Shown: piece after piece, positions 12,701 through 27,700 of the stretch | How positions within the stretch are numbered: the first letter of the stretch is position 1 | Layout: every line of letters begins with the position of its first letter | Source of the DNA: Solea solea | Lineage: Eukaryota > Chordata > Actinopteri > Pleuronectiformes > Soleidae | Assembly (NCBI RefSeq): GCF_958295425.1 | Contig: NC_081142.1 | Span: 15,260,821-15,324,820, forward strand | Length of the DNA: 64,000 bases | Direction of reading: 5' to 3' | Translations under genes and position numbers: made by a program | The notes under the pieces: model-generated | Databases searched by the model: none | What the model saw: the letters and a program-made list of their open reading frames with translations, nothing else | What the model was told of the DNA's origin: nothing

Positions 12701-15700
12701 TTGAATGCCCACACCAGCTGGAAGAATTAAATTCTCCTCGTCCAGAAAACACTGGCTGTGTGTATGTAGTGTCCCCACGAGAAAAGCACTTAACCCCTGA
12801 CTGCTGCAGCAGACCTTCCAAGTGACCACCAGTAGATGCAGTATGAGGCATTGCAGATCATTTGGAAGAGCGAACATTAATAGAGCAAAGCATATTATCA
12901 TTGAAAAGGTACACGGAGCTCAGGGGACCTTCCCTGGAGAGTAAAGGTTAGAAAATAAGACTCCAGGCTTATGGGTGAGTAGGATGTGAAGATGAATATA
13001 AACTTTGTCCTGGATCCCTGTATCTGTAACCCACTTGTGCCTCAAGATCCAACCAACCTTATCAGCAGCAAATCTACATGGATTTGCATACAAATGAAGG
13101 CTGGCTCACCACTGACCTAGTTGGGTCTAGACAGGATGCTAACCCTTCCTGACAGGTTTTCCCTGAGCGCCGACTGGCCAGACTCTACTTCTGCAACACC
13201 GGTAAAACACAAAAGGAGCAACAGTGCTACTGCATTACTGTATCTACAACTAATGAAAATCTATACTAGCCTATTTCTGTTGAATGTATAGCTTCCTTAT
13301 ACTCTTATCATCACATTTTGCTTTGTGTGTACATGTCAGTTTATTACACAACTGCTTCATGCAAACTTCAAGCATAACTCAAATGTTATTGTATTGTTTG
13401 CATTTTAAGAACCTTAGAATATCTGAATTGTTCTCTAAATGTTCACTATAGAAAGAAAGGAGTAATGGTCATGACGTGTACACAAAGTAACACACCTCTA
13501 TTGAAATATCCAGTTGTGTGACACAAACCTGTCAAAGATAACTGATGTCTTTCTGAATATTTGAGTGATTATTGTGGAGTATATTATTAAATATCTGAGC
13601 TTAAGTCTTTTTACTATGTTGTCAGGGGTTTGGTTTATTTAACGAAGACGAGCACATTTGTGTTGCTATGTCATTTTAATTCCACAATCTGTCTTTACAG
13701 TTAGAGATTTATGCTAAGAATGACCTTTGATAAATTAAATTAATAATGACTAATAAGGTCACATGTATAAGAGTTAAAAATGAGCAGTTTGGTTGTTAAA
13801 CATACAGGACGACTATATGAATATCCCATTTGTTTACTTTAAAATGTCATATATGCCAATTTCACCACATTAAATAAACTCTGTTTGTGGTAAAGTTGTA
13901 GGAAAATGTGTCGGGCTCAGTCTTAGTTGAGTTCAGACAGTGATAGATATAAGGACTCACTTTAATACATTTAACACATTACTGCTGATTTTGGCTTTTG
14001 TCTGAATAAAATGTACCATGTATCATCACAGATAATTACCTCAAGACAAGCCAGGAACCCTCTCCTTAGAGAACTTATTTTTACTTATTACATTTATTGC
14101 CAAGGAGGCAATGCTGCTTATTTTATGTTGTTACCAAGATTATAGCCAAGTTACAAATGGTCAGTCTGACAGGCTATTCACCATTGTATGAAAAGGTTTC
14201 TATGTTTTGAATACACCATGGTGGCATTTGAGATTATCATTCTCAAACACGTTTTTATATATATCTTCTGGGGCCTAAAATGGTAAATAATATATCCATT
14301 ATCTCTAGGATTTAATGTTTAGGAGATTCTGCACTACAGTTTATTGTTAGACGCAAACACAAAGCTTTTCTTTATCCAGCTAAACTTAATTATTTCCCTT
14401 CGCCATTTTTGCTCTCAATACTTTCATATATGTTGTGCAGTTAAACTTAATTTGTATTACCGAAACGTGTATTTAACAAAGTTTAGTTTTTTGATGACCT
14501 GTTTCTCAGCGAGCTGGACATGTATAATGCATGTTTATTTCATTTAAACAATATTGTGTATCATTTTGCTCATCAGCGTTTTCCCAAATGGAAGAGTGGC
14601 ATTTTGAGATTTTCCCACTCTGGGACCCGTTTTCATAAACTACAATTTGAGGGCTCCCAAAAGGCTGTTTCCATGTGGATAAAATGCTAATACAATAATA
14701 ATAAAAAAAACTTAAGCGGATTCACATGGACTAATTTTCCCGTGGACAACCTCTAAGTATCCCTGACCCCGATTTCTTTGGTCTCACTCTTAATTCCCTA
14801 CATTTGCTTCAAATGGTTCAAATTGCAGCTGCTTGTATCATTATAGGAACTCCTTCCACAGAATATATTACTCCTGTTCACCAGCGACTCACCACACCAT
14901 CTGCTCGCTTAACTACCATGGCGTGCAGAGGCTTCAGTCGCACTGACATTTGCCCCCTTGCCCCTAGAGTTTTCTACCACATAACACTCAAAACACTAAA
15001 TCTATCTCCTCCTTCAAAACTTGTCTCAAAAAAAACATTTTAAACTAACTTTTATGGTCAAATTTTGTCTATTTTTATGGTGAGTTTTGATACCATTTTA
15101 TTTTTATTAACTGATTACTGCTTTGTTTTGTTCTATGACGCAGATACATTGCTAATTGAACATAGCTCTCACCTTTACTCATATGCCTTTTAATTGTGTG
15201 AATAATATATAAGCTTATAGTATTTCATATTTGGCTGCCACAACGGTATAACGTAAAAGGCTGTATATTAACAATGTTATACAATTGGAAAAAGGACAAT
15301 AGAATTTTTGACATATTTTACAGTCTTTCATTTTCCTATGCAAATTATATCTTAGCTACAATTTAACAACATTTTAGCCTCTCCTTAGTATCACATATGA
15401 AGCATGATAACACATTTTATTTTACTGAATTATTCAGAAGCATTTGAATGATGAATTTAGTTCCGTCTCTAAAAGGATCCAGGTTTAAATATCAGCTGTA
15501 CGACTTTCTTTCTGCAAACAAATGGTCAATGTCTTGGCTCTGACCTGATGAAATTCATCATTTACATACTGTGAATGCAAAACTGTGTTCCACTTAGAAA
15601 ATTGGAAGAAAACACTAATGACTGTCCTGTGATGGCTGTGCATACATCCTGTATATTGAGTTGGAAGGGTTCATGGTGATGTCTCAGTCGAGGCAGGCAC

Positions 15701-18700
15701 TGTCAATCATATACTGTGTAAAGCCAACATGAAATGCCAAGCTAATTCCTACAGAGCCTTGCCAGACAACGGAGAGGAAAAAAACACTAATGGCCGGCTT
15801 CATGGGAATATGCACAAATTATAAAATGTTTAGACCACATTTCATGATTAGCTTCCCATGTACGAATGTCAATCAGAAAGAGTAGTAACATAATCCGGTG
15901 CTGATTTGATCAAACTGCAAGTATCTGGCAACTCACTCCATCAATCCCAGACTAACCTTGCAGATCTTATACAGTGAATCCTGTCCATCTCCATCAGAAT
16001 CCTTGAAGTAGTCATGTGCAGGGAAAGTGCGGTGGATGTCCCGTGTGATGACTCCTTCCTGGGCTGAGTCCTGTGAAACACATAGATTACACTAAATATA
16101 AAAACGTGACAAACTTCAGCACATTAATTGATTTTTGATGTCTTCTTATTCCGGTACATTGTTTCTACTTGCATTACTGAGATACAATGTGTGTTCGTGT
16201 GTGTGTGTGTTAAAATTTGTCACATTCCTGCTGCAGCAGCACTCCCCAGGCCTCAGTCACGGTCTGTGCCATCTAATCCTGAACCAGTGCAGTGTACAAA
16301 TAAATACACACATACAAATGTGGTTACTTGTTTTCCTTCTCAAACAGAAAACACACATATATACACAGGCAATTTACCATTACCCCTCTCGCTTTCTATT
16401 CTCACACAAACAAGTCGCACGCTTGTGCGCGCACACACACGCGCTCGCGTACTGTAAACAGTGCCGAGGAGAAGACTGGCAGCACAGCGTTTCCCAACAA
16501 CTCACTGCAAGCCGCAGATAAACCAACCCTGAGCCTGACTGACCTTGATGTGTGTTTGTGTGGATCAGAGACAAAGAGCAAGACTGTGTGCACAGGAGAA
16601 AGAGAGAGTGAGGAATGTCATCTTGCAGTTTTTTCCCCTCTACTCATTTCTCGACAATAGAGAGATGAGGTGGGTATTTAAGTAAAAGTGTGTCAGAGAG
16701 AAAAAAAGAAACGGCAGGATTATCATGCTCATATAATGAAAGATCAGGAGGTTAATAAAGTAATGACTACTAAGATAGCGTTGCTAACGCCAGACTGCAT
16801 CTCAATTTCATTTGAGATCGAGTGTGAGTCCACAAAGGGTCTAGTCACCTCCCACTTCCAAGAGGCATGACCAATGGGCAAAGATTAAAATGCCACTGTA
16901 GGCAACTGGATAGACCAATGATCCAGATGACATATGCAGAGCGACGTAAAGCGTGTCAGCCAACGTGCTTGTTTTAGTTTTCAAGGAGCGATGGCTATCT
17001 AGTAATGACATCTAACGACTTTGGCCCGGGGGAGCTCCGCAGAGCAATTTGCTTAAAATGGAACCAACAGTGTAATCGTGAGAAATCTGCTCTTCGGTGG
17101 GCGCCATGTACACATGTATGCATAATGTTAACAAAAGCATCTTTTGGATGGTCATGTTAAGCATGGCAGGTGGAAAAAACACACTTTGGTTTCCTTTTTT
17201 CTCGCCAGATGTGTCTGCAGAGAAAAAAGCAAATCACTGGCTCGTCTGGGTGTGACTATGGACTCCCACTGGAAGGAATGTCTTAATGGTCAGTGTGCAC
17301 GTGAGAAATAACAAACAGGAAACAAAACATGTTTCAGTGTGATATGTAGCTAATGTTTTTAATAACCTTTGTAAAATTTGGTGGCAACATAAATGCAAAG
17401 TCAAAGCTCAAACATCTTTAAGTTCATATCTTTGCATGACTTTAAATTTACTTTAACGCCATAAAGCCTTTATTTAGGTTGGCTTTCAGTAGTTTCTTGG
17501 CCTTTATAGAGCTAAAATTGAATTAATCTGCAACAATCTTTTCCTCTGCCAAAGCAGGTCATGTTCTTGGCAGCATCCTACTGTTTGTCTGTCTGTGAGC
17601 AGCCGTACTCAAGAAGTAAAGGATGGACTTACGGCCTACGGAGGAAATTATTAGATTTTGGTGGCGATCCATATTTTTCAAATGTGAGATATGGGGGAGT
17701 GTGAGCAACCCTGGTGGATGTTTGCACTCTTAGTAATTTTTCTGGCAATACTACTTCTTATCAACAAAAAAAAGTCTGGTACAAGATTCTTTCAGTTTGG
17801 CCAAGAAATCTGAAAACATCCCATGGGGCTTGGGGGATTTTCAGTTTCAGCAATTAGATTAGATTAATCTAAAACAATCCTAATCTATCTTGAATACAAG
17901 AACAGTGCATTTGTTGTTAGTTCATTAATGTTACATGGTCATCGGTGTAACCTGCATGTTCTTTTGCTGTAAATGTCTTAACGTTATTCTGCAAGTTGAA
18001 GTAAATAAATGTTAAATAAATGACTTTTAAGGACAGAATAGTTGATAACATAATAATAATAATATAATGAAGTCTTCTTGATGGTTAGCAAAATTAAAAT
18101 CTTGTTTACTGTGTCACTTGTATCCCAAGCTTGGTTCATATGATACATACACACACACAAACATGCACATGCACATACATACACACACACACGATTGATA
18201 GAAGCTGCTGGCAAAACAGTGAGTAATGCTTTAATGAGATTTGTAGTGTGGAGGTGTTGTGTGCTTCTGTGTATTATGTGTTGGAAATGGAACTAACAGT
18301 TTTACAATGAAAAAAAAAAAAGATGCCGCTCTTCAGGAATGAGGGCCATGTTGACGGAATTCTACTTTCATGTGTTTGTTGTTTCCAAAATGTGACATAA
18401 ATGGCTGGATACATTTCAAATTGGGTCCGGTTTTTTTCCAATTTGATGGAAGATTAAACATAGGGTTAAATTGGCTACAATTATTCATACAGGATAGCAG
18501 TATATTTCTATTAAGTCAGTGTCTGTGTCAACGTACATATGAATACACAGTTAATCACCAGAAAATAACCAGCAATTCATTTTCTGACTGATTAATTGTA
18601 TAAGTACCTTTTTAGGCCAAATTGTCCGACAGCTTATTTGTGAAAATTGCTGTTTTACTGTTTGTTTATTTGCAACCATAAGCTAAATATCTGGATTTTA

Positions 18701-19786
18701 AACCGGTTAGACCAATTGAACCATTGCGGTCCTTGACGTTTTAATAATTCTCTTGTGAACATAAAGCATGTGTACTTGTAATAATCAAGTGTAGCATTGC
18801 TTACATTATATCCAGTACTAAAGACTGAAGTTTGGAATAACATTGACTGTGGTGAGCAGATGTTTTGCAGAGAAAGCAGCAAAAACCCACACAGCATTTC
18901 TTTTATTCATTATTTAGCAAGTCAAAACTTTGCTTTTGAAATAATTATGGACTCATGATTAATGCATTACTTTTTATGAGCTGCTTCATCAATTAAAAAC
19001 AAATTAGTGTGACGATAATAACCATGGCAACATCAGCATGGACCACTCACAATCCGGTTGACAATGGAAGTTGTAAACACTTTGATTTAATAAACCATGC
19101 ATGCCTCTAATAATTAAAAACCACATTACTCAAAAAAAAAACAGCAAAAATTGTTAAATTAATAGTAGTCTGTCCCCTCTTCTTCTTAATCCTTTCTTCT
19201 AAAAGCGTTTCTATAGCTTCTCTTAATTTTCGCTCTGCATATTTCATTCTCCCAACTAATTTATTCTTCTTCTCAATCATCTCCTCCCCTTTCTATTTCC
19301 ATGATCTCCCCTCTTTCCAATTCATCTTTTACTGAACAATGCCTTTTTCTATTTTCTCCATTTTGTTCAGTAATATAGCCCTCTATATGCTATTTTTAAT
19401 TCCCTCCTCCCCCCCCCTTCCGTTTCTGTTTCTTCCCTTGTTCTACCTCTACTGTGCCCTAAATATTTACCTTGTTTTTTTTTTATTATTATTATTTTTA
19501 AAGCAAACATAAAAATATATTTAAGCTCCTTGGTCTCAGTATGCAGGCTAACACGACCAGGTTGTTTTTGTTCTGTGTGATGAGTCATATTTCATGCACC
19601 AAAATATTATTCTCTTCCTGTTTAACAAAAATCTTACAAGAGTTCTGAAAGGACAAGAATGAATACAGTGCACACACACCATAGAATAGTGAGCATAGTT
19701 AATGGTATTTATAATTTATTTTTAGGCAAACATAAAATGAGTAAGTTGTTGCACTGGGTTGTGTGTGTTCTCTCTTGTTCTGTGCG

Positions 19787-19817
<31 letters not shown>

Positions 19818-21661
19818 TGAAGCTCGACAGGTCTTTGATCTTAGCAGGAGGCTGAGGTGCTCAGGAGAAACTGCAGCCTCATCAGCAACATCAGTTCTCT
19901 CTCACAGCGCTCCAGTAAACCTTTACTAAAAACACAATTCCAAAGACTAACTATGCACCTTGCAATGAAGCTCTAGGTCAGTGGCACAGCTCTAAAACTG
20001 GCTATAAAGGTTTGTGCTACTTGTTTGTGCACTTAAAATATAGTTTAACTAATCAAGACAAAGCTAGTAATGCCTGCAAGGAGAACAACAGCATTAATGG
20101 GTCTCTTCCTTGCGAATCATATGGATATGTATTTTTCTAACAGTCTCTTTGGGCTTAATGTGGCAAACTCAACAGTGCCTGCCCTTACTGCCATGACTTC
20201 GTCAGAGAGCCCCCACACTGTGAAACAGCTTAGTTCATCATCTCTTTATTGTAAGCTCAAGTAGGAGATGGATGTTTGTCACTGAAAGCCTGAAGCAGTA
20301 AGCTGAACATTGCGAGCGCCACCTGCATCATCCAAAAGATTTTCATCTTGTACATTTTTCCACTGCCACCATAGGTAAATGAATGGAAACAGACAGATGG
20401 ATTTAGGAGGCTGAACGTGTGTGTTTCCACTTTCAGGAAGAGGGGGGAGGTGGGGGTGGGGGGGAGAGAGACAGGATGTGTGGCTGCATCCGGGAGGTGG
20501 CATCTTATCTAAAGTAAAAGTACTCCACACTCTTTTTTACTCCAACTGTACTCCAGGAGACAGTGGTTGAAAAAAAGTGGTCCGATTGGTTTGTGGTGTG
20601 TTGACTTAAGGCCCTGGTATACTTCCACGCAAATGCAACACGCGTTGAAGTGCATGTCACATATCGCATACCCTGGTATACTCGCACGTCAGGGTCCTGT
20701 AGTATCCCACTTCACCATCGGGTGGCGGTACAAGTCTGGACGCAGGGAAATAGATTCCTACCAAAGAAGAAGAACCCAATGCAACAGCTCCCTCGGACAC
20801 GTCTGGCTCAAAGAGGAGAGGCCCCATCGGGCAGATACACAACCAACTAAACTGACGATCATAAAGCCAGCACATCTCAGTTCGCTTCTCCTGTGGAATG
20901 ACGACACAAGAGAGCCCCATTAGATGGTAAAGCTTGTGTAAAATGGGGCAATATACACATATTTATGACAGCATCAACCATAGTCTGTATATACATACAG
21001 TGCATGCACGTGTCTAGTGGAACTAAGCATATATCAACTTGAATTCAGTCAGAACACTAATCTGTCGGATGAAAGTATAGAATATAACACAATGAAAATA
21101 CTGGCCCATAAACACACTCATCTGTGCAGAAATGATATACATCAATACAGACTCAGTACATTGTGACATTGAATATAGATTATATCTATATTATAGGAGA
21201 TTATAGCAACACTGTACAGAGACAGTGAGTATACTTTATTTGTTGCCTCTTTAGGACGTATTCTGGCACAAACACTGACCTTGTTAGAACCCATAGTCCT
21301 CATGGAGAGCAAAATCTGGTCTCATTTCTGTGGATCTGGTTAATTTTTGGACGAAGATTTAAATAGTAGTTAAATTAGGATTCGGGTTAGGTGAACTGGT
21401 TATGGTTTAGATTCAGGTTAACGCTTTGTTTAGGCTGTCAAAATGAATGAAACTTAATGCAATGTCCTAAGGAGAATAGCTGCACAAACATCTGTGCGTG
21501 TGTGTATGTGTGTGTGTGGGTGTGTATTCTTCAGTATTGTGTGTACCTGTCAGATTTATCCCCTGGTGGCTTTTAAACTAACTGACTGAGGGCAGTAAAC
21601 ACAACGGGAAAGGAGATGGAAGCAATGAAAGAAAGAGTGGGGGAGGAAAAGGTAAGGATGG

Positions 21662-21733
<72 letters not shown>

Positions 21734-24700
21734 TTATTGCAGATAACAGACGGAGAGGGAGAGAGACAGATTGAGACAGAAGTTAAAAAAGAGAGAGATA
21801 AAGAGAGGGCAGAATGATGTGTACACAGAGGGGAATGAGAGGCTTCCTCTAATTGTAGCCTGGGGGCTTGTTGGGTAGACGGTCCATTACTCAGACCTTT
21901 CCAACAGGTAACCTACTTAACACGTGCAGCTAAACCTCCGCGCCCATCTACATTCAATAGTATTTAATTTACAGAAGTCAAGAGGTTTTTCTGCTGCAGG
22001 GGAACAGTCTGGGACGCAACAAACTAATCAGTAATGTATGAATCAGTCTGTTGTGTTTTCATATATGGTTTGATGAGCATGTTCTTATTTGTATAAATGC
22101 AAAATTAATGAGGATTTTAAAGTAATGGGGGCAGTCTAATATTTCAATATTTCGTTATTTTGTCAAGTTGAAAAATGTATATTGTCAGTGTTTTAAATAT
22201 GTCTTAGTCAATACACAAATTATTGATTAGTGGGGGGAAAAACTACCTTATTTGATGATAAAAACATACGTATATACTGACCATTGCAGCACTAAACAGA
22301 TGGACTATGAAAAGAAGACTGGCCACACACAGGCAAACATACATACAATTCTGAAAAGATGCATGAATTGCTCAAAGCAGACATTTAATTGTATAAAAAT
22401 GCTCTGAGTCCAAGCTGTTTTCAGTTCAAGCCACGACATATAAGAGGGAACAGACTTCAATGGCTGAAACTAAACTGCTTTGGCTGCAATTCTGGTCAGG
22501 GAAAGTAGTAAAAGGGCAGATGTTTAATAGGGGATATTTTAAATGTTAATCTCTGCCTTGGGAACTGTGCCTTCATTTATATTGGGCTGGAAGGCAACAC
22601 AAGCGAACACCTGTCATTTTATGATAAAAACTATTCCTTCAGGAGTGGGTACAGCTGAGCTGACACTGGAGTTGTTCCATGTCAAGTGTGTTCCTGCAGC
22701 TAACAGTTTCACTCCTCTGTCCACTTGGTGTTTGCCTTCCAGGCTATTAGGCTTTGTTAGCTGTCTCCATAGGGAAGAAAGATAAAACCCAGAGAGCTTC
22801 GGGACCACTGGTCACTCATCAGAGGCAAGCTGACATTGATGACCAGTGACCTTGCTTAAGTCTAGTCATGCTGTCCCAACACTAGACTCCAGAGTATCAG
22901 GTGGACAGGTCAGGTTTTTCCAGTGAAAGAATATCGCGCTCTAACTAAAATGGATCTAGTACTACAGTGTGGTACAGTATCAGGACTCAGCAAGTCTGTC
23001 ACAGTCTTGAGCAGACCATTTTACTTCCAAGGCACCAAACAGAAGTAAATAATGTGCAATACTGACCTGTTTTAAAATTGCTGTCATGCAAGGGAAACAA
23101 TCAGTGCACAGGCAGTGCAGTTAAAAATACTCACAATGGGGGACATGCACACAAAAACTCTTTTTATGGCATTTACAATTACTGATCCACACACTATTCA
23201 AACACTTGGATGAATCTGGTAGATGATGGTAGCTCATAACTAGAGGTAGACAACCGGTCACCTCTAAACACAGGTTAAGAGTAAACATGTGTTTAAAAGA
23301 GAGTTGTCTGCATGTGAATTCAGAAAGATTCAGAAAAATTATACCAACGCCGAGTTGCTTCTCAGCACAAGGTCAATATGTTGGCGTATTTTGCTTTAGA
23401 AGCATGAGTCAGTCTGTCCATCAACAGCAATGAATCCTGTCAAAATGCCCTTGAGCAGCATAATGAACCACCTACCTGCTTTGACATTCTCACTCTCTCT
23501 AGATTTAAGTGATAGATAAATGTTTTAAAAGTCAAAATAAAAATGTAGAATCTTGAGAGCAGCTCCATTCTGGCAAAAAGCGGCGAGCTATTCAGTTACT
23601 CTTCTCTGCTGACTGTTAACTGTAACTCCAGGGTGTGGTTGGGGCCCAAGGCTGCTGGCCGGTGAACCCCTCGACACAGAGGCAGCCAGGATTTGCTAAA
23701 CCATTAAGACAAGAGCGAATAATGCCAGGTTCAGGCAGCTGAAGGCACAGAGTGCACTTAGTCCTGAGGTGATGGCTCAGCCAACCACTGGTTTAACACT
23801 AGCAGAAGACAGACTGCTGGGTGCAAAGTCAAACCGTATGTACGAAACAATTTCAGAGGGAGCACTGCTGGACGGCACAAATATCACTTTTGTAACTACT
23901 TCGGCAACGGTCACTTGTAGTGAAACAGAGATCTATGGATAAAATAACTCAGCTAAAAATAAAAAAATAAAAAGTTATTATGGAGATATCAAATGACTAC
24001 AGCACAGTAAACATAATGTTTAATCCTATTACATTCTAAGTTAAAGAAGTACCACACTGTACACAGTGAAAGTGGGAATAAGCATGGCAATCAATTATCT
24101 AGAATGTTCTCGACAATGGGGGAAGTGTGTGAGAGAGGGTCATCGTTTATTCCGTTGAAATTTAGAAGATTTCTTTCCTATATATGTTGTCAGGATTGGG
24201 AGAAAAAAATAAAATAAAACCACAAACAGCATCGTATCATGACAACATTAAAAGGTAATGACATTTTCATAGAGTGGATTAACAGCTCCCAGCCGCAGAT
24301 TTCACAGCAGGTTTTACTGTAAGACACAATCACAAAGCTCATGAGAGAAATCAATACAATGCTGTTTATGTGTTACTCATCTCCATACACTGTCAAAACT
24401 GGTTATTGATCTGTTTCCCAGTCAATGGGCTCAGAGGAGTTTCTCAGTGATGGATCAACTGAGCAAATTCAAAGCACTTCATTGTCAATGTCTCAGAAAC
24501 GAGAAAACAAAAGCGAGCAATGTACCATCTGAGCCTGGCATCAACATGAGTGAGGGGTGGTGTATTTATGAGCCATGCTGGAGAAAAGAGGCCCCGATGA
24601 ACCAACAGCAGGGTGTGTTGAAGAGCACGTCTGTTACAGATCTGCACCCTGGAGCTCCTCCAGGTGAGATTCTACAAGAAGCAGCATTGATTGTTTTGCT

Positions 24701-27700
24701 ATGGACATCAATAAGACATTAAAAAGCAGAGGTTCAGTTAACACTGAGGTGCTGAAACACAGCTTCAGAAGATTCTATGAGAATATAGATAATAGGCAAG
24801 ATATGAAAAGATGTGTGACACAAGGAGCGAGGAAGAGAGACATGCATTATTAAATGACTGACAGCCAGAATATTAGAGAGCCTCTTCATCAATTGGATAG
24901 ATTAAGAGGGTCAGTATTAAACATGACAACCGACTGCCTTTTGATCACAAACATGACAACATATACCTAAAGACAAAGAAGAAAGGAATAATGTGATGAA
25001 TAGGAGTGTCTGATCAAAGCTTTTACACACCACCTGCTATAGTGCCGCTGCCGAGTTGCAGTAAAACTGCCCAATACATGTGGTCTCCCTTTGTTGACCA
25101 GCAAAACTGCATTGCTATGAAGACGGGTGCTATGAGAGGAAATGTGCACTCTGCAAATCTTTCCTTGTGAAGGTTAAAATAAAATGCTTTTCAGGCAATT
25201 TAAAGGTCTGCCATTAATTTCCACTGAGGCACCTTCTGACTTCCTTAAAAAATAATGGTTCCACTGTGCTGACTGAGGTACTATGAGCTACAGTACAGTT
25301 TATCTTAATTGCTTGTAGGTAAACTCATTTATTCACATGAGCTATGAGATTTTGGGGCTGAAATAATAATAAAAAAGAGATATTTGAACAAACTGATCTA
25401 GTATTTCAACCTTTGCCACTGATCTCTAACATTTGTGTTTGCTAGCTTGACTGTTTGCTAGAAAAGGTTATTGTATGTTATGAACACAATGTTATAATTA
25501 AAGACATATTTTTCACTCCTGCCCCACTGCTAAAAAAAATCCAAGACAAAACACTATACGTGAATTGATCTATTAATTATATCCATACTATATCAGCATC
25601 AAACAGATGTTTAACACTACAAAGAAATAACAATTTTAATGGGGAACCATTGAATTTCCCAGGGACCCATACAAATCACCACCTGTGGGTCCTGAAACTC
25701 AATAAAACCTATCAGCATCACTGAATACCTCAGTTTTATGAGTAGTGATGACAAAGATTTTTTAAAACATATTTTCTTAAGATCCCAACAAATGCTAATC
25801 CTTAAAGTATGTTAATCCTCTACTCATAACACCACACCTGGCTTGATCATAAACTCCTAATATCGCTTCATTTCAGTGGGACACTGTGCGGTAATCTATT
25901 GGTGTGATATTCAGAGGACGGAAGCTCAGTAATTAAAAACCAGCTCCCCCTGAGGCCTTTGTCCTTGGCTGCTGGCGAGGAAGTTTCTGGAGTGTTCCCT
26001 GGAGGTTTGCGAGTGCGGGGGGGTACAACAGCTGGCCCACTTGGCAGATTGCAAATTCATCTGACTCTGTATCGCCGCTGTGGCATTTTAATGGTCTGGC
26101 TGGTTTTGCATTTCAATTTGTAGAGTTGGAACTGCAGACACAGCATTAGACGGAGAGCAAAAAGGCAAAAACACTAATTTGCTTTCAGTGGAATTGGTGA
26201 CAAGCACAGAGGTCGGTAAAAGACGTGACACAACAAAACTCTAGTCACACAAGTGACAAAGCCCTTACTTGGAGTAGAGCTTTAGGCAAAGCCTTATTTT
26301 ACTTCTTTTTAAAATGAAGGAAATACATACAAAACAAAATTCAGAAAAAGATGGCAGTCATTTGTTTTATAGTAGTTTAGTGCATATACCTTAGATTACA
26401 GATTGGGGAAAGCACTTGCATTCCAACGTTGTTATGGAAGTTATGCTCCAGTGAGACCTCATTCAACCCAAACATTTCAAAGTTGTTGTCTGAACCCAGC
26501 TGATTCAGATCAGGCACAATGAAAATCATGCTGTAGTGCCCCGTAAGCATTTTCTTGACTGCTTCTTTGAGTTTTCAGCCATACTCTAACCTGTAGGCAG
26601 ATGCTTTTGCTTCTGTCTGTCTGTCTGTCTGAACGCGAAACAAATCACTTCCTGTTTGCATTGCAGGAATAATATTGGCCAACATGAGATCTAAACACTG
26701 TTATATTTTATTATATTTGCTAAAATTCAGAAGTTATGCACAACATTTAATATCATTTGTTGAGTCTGCATGTGTTGTAACCAAGTCTGTTTCTAAGCAT
26801 GGATGGCATGGGTTCATGCACGCTCTGACCCTGGCAAGTTCTGATCCTACCATCTGTGTGCCTATGAAACATCTGATTCATCAGACCAGACTATGTTCCC
26901 AGTGTAGCCTGACTAGCCACTAGAAAATCAACATGTACTTTTTCTTCTCATTCTGATGTTTAATTGCATGAATAATCAGGAGTATGAGAGTTCATCATAT
27001 GGCTCCAGATGAGAGAATACTGCAGGACAGACTTGCAGAGTCACTGGGGTGGTTAAACCATCAATAGTGTAAATGGTGATATAAAAGTTTAAAATTAAGT
27101 TTAATACTGCACATTACTGTCTGTAACAACACACAGCCAGTGACAACTAGGTTAACACCTGTCAGCTTTGAGGCTGCAAGCCCATGTTTTCAAAGACTAA
27201 GGCCATGCAAGATGTATGAAGGAGTGCTGCTGGTGTGTGGGTGTACGAGTGAGCCCTCCTTATGCCTTCAAAGGCTTTTGAGTGGGTGCTGCAAGGCTCC
27301 ACCATTAACACAAATGGTAGAGCCTTGCAGCCCCCACTGAGGCAGGAACTGGCTTCCCCTCCAATTATGACTTCCCTACCTCAGAAGAGGGTCAGGTGGT
27401 TCTTTCTCAATCAGGACGGAAAGAGGAGGAGGAGTGGCAGGATGGAAAGGGAAAGAGGAAGTGAGTTGAGTTTTGCCATTTGTGGAAATAAAAGGGAATT
27501 CCTGATATGGTGCCTGCTATGAATATTGAGCAGGCATGGAGGGCATGCTGTTCTTGATTTGGCTGAATGATTGTAAGTGGATCCAGGGCTAAATACAGAC
27601 TACTCCTGAAAGTGTTTGCTTGTTTCAAATTCAAACATGCTGGTTCAACACAAAGATAGGAATTTAAGATTGTGTAATAATCATTGACAATGAGCATTTT

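Larger units (their letters stand above)
8975..15956 (-). other. Intron between rabgap1l exons 11 and 12
   Basis: This 7-kb AT-rich intron contains a hAT-like repeat (11739-12064), a fragment of a dispersed fish repeat with ATCGAT-type ends (12183-12295), and a decayed LINE 3' end (14795-15060). A triple AAAAATAATC tandem lies near 10170-10201. No extra exon was seen. Confidence 0.6.

Noticed and set aside
16128..16660. Overlapping plus-strand open frames of about 110-128 codons
   Set aside because: They run through CA-rich repeats and intron next to exon 11 in the antisense direction. No family match.
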